Assembly (NCBI GenBank): GCA_014155875.1 | Contig: JACEFZ010011667.1 | Coordinates: forward strand, 96,001-160,000 | Direction: 5' to 3' | Source: Cepaea nemoralis | Taxonomy: Eukaryota; Mollusca; Gastropoda; Stylommatophora; Helicidae | DNA length: 64,000 nt | Shown: positions 57,960-64,000 of the stretch, piece after piece | Layout: the number at the start of each line of letters is the position of its first letter | How positions within the stretch are numbered: the stretch's first letter is position 1 | Program-made: the position numbers and the translations under genes | Notes under the pieces: model-generated | What the model was told of the DNA's origin: nothing | Database searches by the model: none | What the model saw: only the letters and a program-made list of their open reading frames with translations

Positions 57960-58417
57960 TGGTCTTCCCGCTCAGTTTTAAGATTTTTCCAGAAATTTTA
58001 CGCCATATCATTCTTTCCACATACGGATTTTCAATCTGTTTTCCCCCGCCCTCTCCACCTGGTCCAACAGGCGCGCGAGCACCTCTCGCTTATCCAGGGG
58101 TAATCTACAAACGAGAGGTGTATTCATACCAGCCTATTAGCCTGTTCATTCCCCTGCACTTCCACATGACTAGGGCAGAAAATCCATAAAATTCTCGCAA
58201 TCTGTGACCTCTGAAGCGAGGCAAACCATTATACACGAAACATCCCTTTCTCCACCTTATTGAGCATCTTGCACTCCGTGATTCCGGTTACCTCCAACCA
58301 TCGAAAGGCTGCCGTTACTGCTTTCACCTCCATTCTAATGCTAGAGGTTGTGGTCTCATATACCAGTCTAATTTTTTCAAGATCATTCATTAGCTTTCGC
58401 AATGAAACCCCAGCCAC
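57960..58417 (-). pseudogene. RNase H scrap of a non-LTR element (minus)
   Basis: The minus strand has IRMEVKAVTAAFRWLEVTG with the conserved Glu, then a KMLNKVEKGMF block, a frameshift, and ILWIFCPSHVEVQGNEQANRL in place of the usual PGHAGVxGNExAD. The position of the second catalytic Asp is changed (KMLNKVE rather than DSMSxL). Related to 24393-24960 but more decayed, and in opposite orientation. Confidence 0.72.
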
Positions 58418-58662
58418 TACGTCTGTTTCTCACCCCTGACCCATTGGTAGTAGATCATTATGTCACCCTTGACGTGTATTGCCCTGGATCAGGTGTTGTA
58501 CATCGATTAATAAAAATTAAAAAGAATCGCCGCCGGAGCAACGGAGTGTGTGCTCTGTGTTCGATACCCTTTATAGCCCAACTTAACTCGACCTTTTCAT
58601 TTTACCTTATAGTCAGCTTGGCTTACAGTGACTTAACGATTTCTGTTGGTGTACTATTTCAG

Positions 58663-58794
58663 ATTGTCCAATTGGTAAATTTGGAATGGCGTGCTCACAA
58701 CCCTGCTCCCGTTATTGCAAGAACAAAACGTGTGACTACAACAGCGGTAAATGCATGGGATGCAGAAATGGTCATATAGGGGATACCTGTACAG
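58663..58794 (+). CDS. Host gene exon: one EGF-like module
   Basis: A 132-bp exon (44 codons, phase 1-1): DCPIGKFGMACSQPC, SRYCKNKTC (with sequon NKT), DYNSGKCMGC, RNGHIGDTCT. It is the same length and cysteine pattern as 49650-49781, consistent with exon duplication. Acceptor GTACTATTTCAG|AT has a good pyrimidine tract. Donor ACAG|GTGCGT. No tandem array is seen at this acceptor, unlike the two upstream EGF exons. Later exons (more EGF, transmembrane) are not found before the window end. Confidence 0.88.
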
Positions 58795-58849
58795 GTGCGT
58801 CTATCCACAGTCAGCATTCATTGACCTATATTCCCTAGTTCTGGTTCTG

Positions 58850-58895
58850 TGACGGGGGCCAGTGTGGCCGAATGGATAAGAAGACAAGCTATTAC
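58850..58895 (+). mobile_element. Possible SINE head
   Basis: AGTGTGGCCGAATGGATAAG is an A-box-like sequence matching the heads of the SINEs at 12840 and 23100, here on the plus strand. No B box or body follows, so it is a truncated copy or chance. Confidence 0.35.
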
Positions 58896-58969
58896 ATAGG
58901 AACAAGACTTTGTCAAATGGAGTTTGTGAACATAAACATGCATATTACCATGTTATGAGACAAAAATAG

Positions 58970-59238
58970 ACACACCCACACACGCACATTCATAAACACA
59001 CGTACACATGTGCATACATACTTACATCATTTGCACAAACTCTCACAGTTATGCACACACTCAATAACATACAAATACACACTCCCTCGCATACATGCAT
59101 ACATAAACACACAAACATATATACATACATACACGAACATACATACACATATACATACATACATATATACACATACATACACACGTACAAACCCATACAC
59201 ACACAAACATATATACATACATACACGAACATACATAC
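58970..59238. repeat. ACAC/ACAT-rich array, 93-bp higher-order unit
   Basis: A CA/TA-rich microsatellite in which a 93-bp arrangement (ACGAACATACATAC ... ACGTACAAACCC) starts at about 59132 and again at 59225. The second unit is interrupted at 59238 by element B1 and continues at 63231. Confidence 0.8.
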
Positions 59239-59306
59239 TCTCATTGGCACCTTTCCGTCTTGACAGACGATAGTTTGGTACATTGTGCTTCAAAAAGGCT
59301 TAATAA

Positions 59307-60779
59307 CTACGATCCATGGCGGTGGCAAGTGTGGCTGGTAAGGCCAATTCTTGCTGCAAATGTTTGCCCACAGTAGGTGCATGTGAAAACATGGTCACTT
59401 CCACCATTTTGCACCATCTTACGTCTCTCACGCTCTGTGTGTGCTTTATCTGCAATCATTTTCTCCTTTGTCTTTATTCCATTTCTGATAGTTGCCCTCC
59501 ATGCAACACATTCAGCGGCGACGTGCTCCCAATGTGCATTATCAATGCCTGTATCAATCATGTCCCGCTTACACACATCTTTGTATCGTAGTAGAGGCCG
59601 ACCCTGAGATCTCCTACCCGTCTGTAATTCACCAAAAAAGATGTCCTTTGGTATTCTACCATCATCCATCCTCCTAACGTGTCCTATCCATCTAAGTCTA
59701 CTAAGACTGAGCATGGAATACACCGTCACACAACCTGATCTTTCCAATACTTCAGTATTTGTGATTTTGTCTTGCCACTTAATACCAAGTATTCTTCGCA
59801 GACACCGCATATGAAAGCTGTTTAAACGTTTCTCTTGGCGTGAGTAAGTTGTCCAGGTTTCACTGCCATAAAGAAGAGTACTAAGGACACAGGCTTGGTA
59901 GACGAGGACTTTTGTTTTGGCAGTAAGCTTCCTGTTCTCCCAGACTCTTTTTGCTAACATGTTCATTGTTGTTGCTGCCTTGCCAATCCTGATGTTGATT
60001 TCCTGATCGAGGGATAATTTGCTATTTACCTCTGATCCTAGATATGTAAAATGGTCTACTATCTCCAGTTCGGCGTCGTCAATAAAGATTGATGGTACAC
60101 CATGTGCACCTTGTGACATAATCTGTGTCTTCTTTTTGTTAATTGTTAAACCAAATTCAGAACAAGCATTGGAGAATGCAGATAGTAGATGTTGTAATTC
60201 TTCCTCAGAGTGGGTCGTAATCGCAGCATCATCCGCAAAAAGCAACTCTCTGATTAGTACCCTGCTAATTTTGGTCTTGGCCTTCAATCTCTGAGCATTA
60301 TAGAGGCCACCATCTGAGCGTGAGTGAATGTATATACCGTCATCCTGATCACGAAAGGCATATTTCAGTAGAAGTGAAAAGTATATCCCAAAGAGGGTGG
60401 GGGATAGTACACAACCTTGCTTAACTCCACTCTTGATTTCAAACTCTTCTGAAGTTGAGCCATCAAACTTGATTATACCCTTCATGCCTGTGTGGAACGA
60501 TTCCACAATGGACAGAAGAGTTGGTGGACAGCCAATCTTCTTTAGTGCTTTGAACAGACCCTCACGACTGACCAAATCGAATGCCTTTGTGAGGTCGATG
60601 AAGGCAATAAACAGTGGCTGATTTTGTTCCCGGCATTTTTCTTGCATCTGTCGCAATGAGAATATCATATCAATGGTAGACCGTTTCTGACGGAAGCCGC
60701 ACTGTGATTCGGGGTAGACTTGATCTCCCAGGACTTGAAGTCTGTGCAAGACAATTCTGGAAAAATACTTTCCCAACAA
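59307..60779 (-). pseudogene. RT palm, thumb and C2H2 finger of B1
   Basis: A 490-codon open frame: [65 protein letters not shown] (catalytic DD), LYGSETWTTYSRQE, IKWQDKITNTEVLERSG, LRWIGHVRRMDDGRIPK, GRRSQGRPLLRYKD, and a final FTCTYCGQTFAARIGLTSH finger closing C-HRHGS. The two zinc-binding histidines are H and the H of CHRH. The long intact frame suggests relatively recent activity. Confidence 0.88.
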
Positions 60780-62010
60780 TACACAGAAGTGAGATACCCC
60801 TATAGTTGTTACAGTCGCTCCGATCTCCCTTGTTCTTGTACAGCGTTATGATGTTTGAATCTTTGAAATCCTGTGGGACTTGTCCTTCTCGCCAGCATAG
60901 CTCTATTAGCTGGTGGATCTGTAGAGCGAGGGTGTCTTGCCCACTCCTGATTACCTCTATTGGAATCCCATCCTTACCTGGAGCCTTGCCAGATGCAAGC
61001 TCATTTATAGCACACTTAACTTCTGTTATAGTGGGAAGTGTGTCCAGGTGGTCAAGAGTTGGCAGGGCCTCTATGGCGTTGAGAGCATCATCCGCTAGCT
61101 TCGTCTCACTTGAGTAAAGCTCTAAATAGTGCTCGACCCATCTATCCATCTGCTGTTTCTTATCAGTGATGATTTCTCCAGTCAAGGTTTTCAGCGGTGC
61201 ACTTCTTTTGATCATTGGACCACAGGCTTTCTTTATCCCTTCATACATGCTTCTGATGTTTCCCTTATCACTTGCGATTTGAATGGACTCACATAACTTG
61301 ATCCAATAGTCATTCGCACACTGCCTGGCAGCCTTTTGTACAGCCTTCCTCGCTTGCTTCAGCTCACTCAGAGTGGTACGTGTTGGTCTTTCCTTGTTTC
61401 TTAAGAGAGCTATCTTCTTTTTATCAATCAAGGGCTGCAGTATCTGGCTGTTTGCCGCAAACCAGTCCTGCCTCTTATGATCCACAGTGCCGTAAACCCC
61501 TACCGCTGTTTTATAAATAGTTTCCTTAAGTTTACTCCATTTATCATTTACTATACAATTTTCTGATGTATCATTGAAAGCGTCTTCAAGTTGCTGTTGA
61601 AATTCAAAGCACTTTCCAGGATCGTGAGTGTTAGTAATATTAATCCTGGGGCTAGACTTGTGTTTAGCTGTGTAGATTCTCTTTGGTCTCAGTCTAACCC
61701 TTGCAACAACCAAAGAATGATCTGTATCACAGTCAGCACTGTGGTAACTTCGAGTTAATGATGTATGGTTCAGATGTTGTCTCCGTGTGATAATGAAGTC
61801 CAGCTGATGCCAATGGCTGGATCTTGGATGTTTCCATGTGACCTTATGCATCTCTTTTGTTTTAAAATAGGAGTTTGTAATACATAGGTCATTTCTAGTG
61901 CAATGCTCCAGCAGCCTTTGCCCATTATCATTCATGCGACCGATGTTGTATTTTCCAAGGCACACTGGCCATGAACTCGAGTCCTTGCCCACACTGAGCA
62001 TTGAAATCAC
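60670..62010 (-). pseudogene. Endonuclease C-terminus, linker and RT fingers of B1
   Basis: Continues the endonuclease (KYNIGRMNDNGQRLLEHC, WKHPRSSHWHQLDFIITRR, SADCDTDHSLV with the terminal DH). The linker follows (QDWFAANSQILQPLIDKKK), then RT fingers (GKAPGKDGIPIEVI, ITLYKNKGDRSDCNNYRGIS). It loses register near 60740 at a T/G-rich spot within GKVF. Confidence 0.85.
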
Positions 62011-62447
62011 CGAGCATATAAATGTAGTCGGATTTTGGAACTGCCTTGATCGCAGAGTCTAGCTGCTCATAGAACGTATCCTTCACATCATCAGAGGAAG
62101 CGAGTGTCGGTGCATATGCAGTGAGAATGGTGGCAAATCCACAAGAGGTTGCCAAGCGCAGTGATAATAATCTTTCATTACCTCCAGCAGGGATATCAAT
62201 CATTCCCAGTAGCGAATTCTTCACTGCAAAGCCCACACCATGTTGCCTTTTTTTCTGCCTGCCCTCTTCCCTTCCAAAAAAAGGTGTAATTGTTTTCCCT
62301 GAGTGACCCTTCCTCAGCGAGGCGAGTCTCCTGCAGGCCAGCAATATCAATGTTAAGACGATTGAGTTCAGCATCAATCACAGCCGTTTTTCTCACATCG
62401 TCAATATTTGTCAAGTCAGTGGAAAATCCTGGACACATGGTTCTCAC
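61928..62447 (-). pseudogene. Endonuclease N-terminal part of B1
   Basis: Begins near the MRTMCPGFSTDLTNIDDVRK segment, followed by LNIDIAGLQETRLAEEGSL (metal-binding E), QHGVGFAVKNSLL, ILTAYAPTLASSDDVKDTF and IYMLGDFNAQCG (D-x-N). It leaves frame near 62000, just after the D-x-N motif, and the rest of the domain continues in the next frame. Confidence 0.83.
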
Positions 62448-63230
62448 GTTCCAGGTTGCAAGCCGTAGCTTGAGGTTTCTATTCTTTTTATTAGTACCTG
62501 GTGCATTGGTTTTACAGCCTGCGATTCAGATTTTGTCCTAGCCCCAAGCACCCATTGAAGCAGGCAGGCTGTGGCAGATCAGCACCCAATTGGCTGGGGG
62601 CTGCCCAGCTTGAGGCGGGCGGTAGCTGATCAGTGACTCCTGTAGGTGTCTCCCGTCAGAGGCAACGCGTGGCGCCCCATGTCTACGCCAACTGACAAGG
62701 ACTTATAAACCGTAACAGTTGCCTCTCGCTTTGATTCCGAGACCGGTTAAGACCAGGGATGGAGTTATTGCCTCTCCATAGCACAAAGCCTTGGCTAAAA
62801 TAAAGAAACCATGTGTTGCCCATGCAGCATGATCCCTCTCTCGGCCTGCCTAGTTCACTCCAGAGGAAAGTTGATACCTATAATCTGGAACAAGACAAGC
62901 TACAGAAGCTGCCGGATCAGCAAAGCAATGCTCTAACTGTCCGCCTGTCGGAGCTTCGATCCTAGACCAGCTGCCAACCAAGGCTTAGGGCCTGGTCTGC
63001 TCTGACATGACTTATTTTGTCTTTGGGTTGCATTTCCTGGCACCAGGATAAGGCTAGTACCCTCCCAATTGCGCTCTTCCGCCCGAAGCCGTTGGCACAA
63101 TGTGGGGTGTCGGGTTTGGTAAGCGCCGCCCAACATTCGGCGCTGACAGAAAGCAGGTAGTACCGTCTACTGTCATACGGTAGCTCAGTCATATCTGACT
63201 AAGACCAGACTCATAGGAACAAACAAACAT
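62448..63230 (-). promoter_or_regulatory. 5' leader of B1
   Basis: GC-richer than the flanks, with short minus-strand open frames of no recognisable domain (62933-63192). It contains a B-box-like TCGATCCTAG at 62957-62966 on the plus strand, without a matching A box. An internal promoter is expected by analogy only. Confidence 0.45.
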
Positions 63231-63355
63231 ACGAACATACATACACATATACATATACACACATACATACACACGTACAAACCCATACACACACATATAC
63301 ACACTCACACGTATACACACATGCACACACATACACACACAAACACGAAAAACAT
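63218..63355. repeat. ACAC/ACAT-rich array, right part
   Basis: Continuation of the array at 58970-59238 after the B1 insertion, including the shared ACGTACAAACCC word (63270-63281). Confidence 0.85.
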
Positions 63356-64000
63356 AAAGTCTAGTGTGATTTTTGAGAACGTTAAAAACTCTTTGGCAGA
63401 AGAAAATCGCAAAGAGTAGGCCGTGACCCTACCGTCTTGGCAAAGTTGTCAGGGAAGAAACCCAAAAAGGGGTAGGTAGAGCCCAGATAGGATCTGTTTA
63501 GAGAAACCCACTAAAAGGTAGGTAGAACCGGATACCTTGGATAGGAACTGTTTAGATGAACCCACCAACGGGTAGAGTCTGTTTAGAGAAAACCACCAGC
63601 GTGTAAGTAGAACCCGCTACATTGTGTAGGATCTGTTTAGAGAAACCCACAAAAGGGTACGTAGAGCCCGGATAGGACCTGTTTAGAGAAATCCACCAAT
63701 GGTACGTAGAGCTCGGACAGGATCTATTTAGAGAAACCCACCAAAAGGTAGGCAGAGCCGGGTACCTTGGGTAGGATCTGCTTATAGAATCCCAGCAATG
63801 GGTAGGTGGAACCAGCTACCTTGAGTATTCTCTGTTTAGAGGAGCCCACCAACGGGTATGATCTGTTTAGAGAAATTCACCAACGGGTAGGTAGAACCGG
63901 GCACCTCGAGTAGGATCTGTTTAGAGAAGCCCACCAAAGGGTATGATCTATGTATAGAAACCTACCAAAGGGTATGATCTATTTATAGAAACCTACCAAA
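63356..64000. repeat. Degenerate minisatellite running off the window
   Basis: About 12-13 units of variable length (roughly 35-55 bp) around GGATCTGTTTAGAGAAACCC, 'accaa-gggtaggtagaacc' and 'ggataccttgggta'. Unit shortening increases to the right edge. No coding potential. Confidence 0.88.

Larger units (their letters stand above)
59239..63230 (-). mobile_element. Family B non-LTR retrotransposon, nearly full-length copy B1
   Basis: A 3.99-kb minus-strand element bounded by a 14-bp direct repeat ACGAACATACATAC (59225-59238 and 63231-63244). The repeat lies in microsatellite DNA, so it could partly be chance. In element order it holds a leader of about 780 bp (63230-62450), EEP endonuclease, linker, RT with FADD, a C-terminal C2H2 finger, and a 3' end containing 'tatcgtctgtcaagacgg'. 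The plan equals family A but sequences are well diverged. Two frameshifts (about 62000 and 60740) inactivate it. Confidence 0.86.

Noticed and set aside
62930..62970. tRNA-like segment with a TCGATCC box in the family B leader
   Set aside because: No A box at suitable distance and it lies within the element leader.

Overview
This is a eukaryotic, animal-type genomic window. There are no bacterial-style operons. Coding sequence is scarce and split by introns, and roughly two thirds of the bases belong to transposon relics or tandem repeats. The repertoire (APE-type non-LTR elements carrying a C-terminal C2H2 finger, RTE-like and CR1-like elements, hAT and mariner DNA transposons, tRNA-derived SINEs) and the one host gene (a galactose-binding-like domain followed by MEGF/laminin-type EGF repeats) suggest a mollusc, most likely a heterobranch gastropod. 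That assignment is inference from protein style only.

Host gene. Five exons on the + strand can be chained: 22630-22803, 32709-32912, 48316-48552, 49650-49781 and 58663-58794. All are phase 1-1, all have lengths divisible by three, and all are bounded by AG/GT signals. Together they encode about 293 residues: the two halves of a discoidin/F-lectin-like beta-sandwich ending in a (C)KVEAFG-type strand, then a run of 8-cysteine EGF-like modules. This is the extracellular part of a MEGF10/SREC/PEAR-like receptor. The signal peptide and first exon, and the transmembrane and cytoplasmic exons, lie outside the window or were not recognised. The introns (9.9, 15.4, 1.1 and 8.9 kb) hold almost everything else in the second half of the window.

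Layout. 1-4860: an RTE-like relic split by a nearly full-length non-LTR element of family A (47-4284, minus, 13-bp target duplication). 5168-6725: a dispersed repeat and two minisatellites. 6725-9130: nothing recognised. 9140-12596: a complete hAT element (14-bp inverted repeats, 8-bp duplication) with a broken transposase and an RTE insertion. 12840-14290: a SINE, and an RTE relic split by a mariner-derived palindrome-like element. 14820-17260: nothing recognised. 17265-22533: a 75-bp satellite, a reverse-transcriptase scrap, a 4.1-kb heptamer satellite and (TC)n/(GAA)n. 22630-26480: the first host exon, retroelement scraps and a 54-bp satellite. 26490-30015: almost G-free C/A-rich DNA and compound microsatellites. 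30018-36090: two CR1-like elements around the second host exon. 36552-43406: hAT interrupted by RTE, interrupted in turn by family A. 43407-48315: relics of the EGF exon head, a hAT end, RTE, and a third family A copy. 48316-50745: EGF exons with tandem-repeated splice acceptors. 51125-52930: an ORF1/gag-like relic. 53590-57615: a 4-kb G-rich minisatellite. 57616-58794: RNase H-type scraps and the third EGF exon. 59239-63230: a nearly complete family B non-LTR element. 63360-64000: another minisatellite.

Most distinctive: two different EGF exons of the same gene are preceded by tandem arrays whose repeat unit contains the intron tail, the AG acceptor and the exon head. One is a 25-bp unit with about 21 copies; the other is an 81-bp unit. 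Relics of the 81-bp unit also lie inverted 4-5 kb away.
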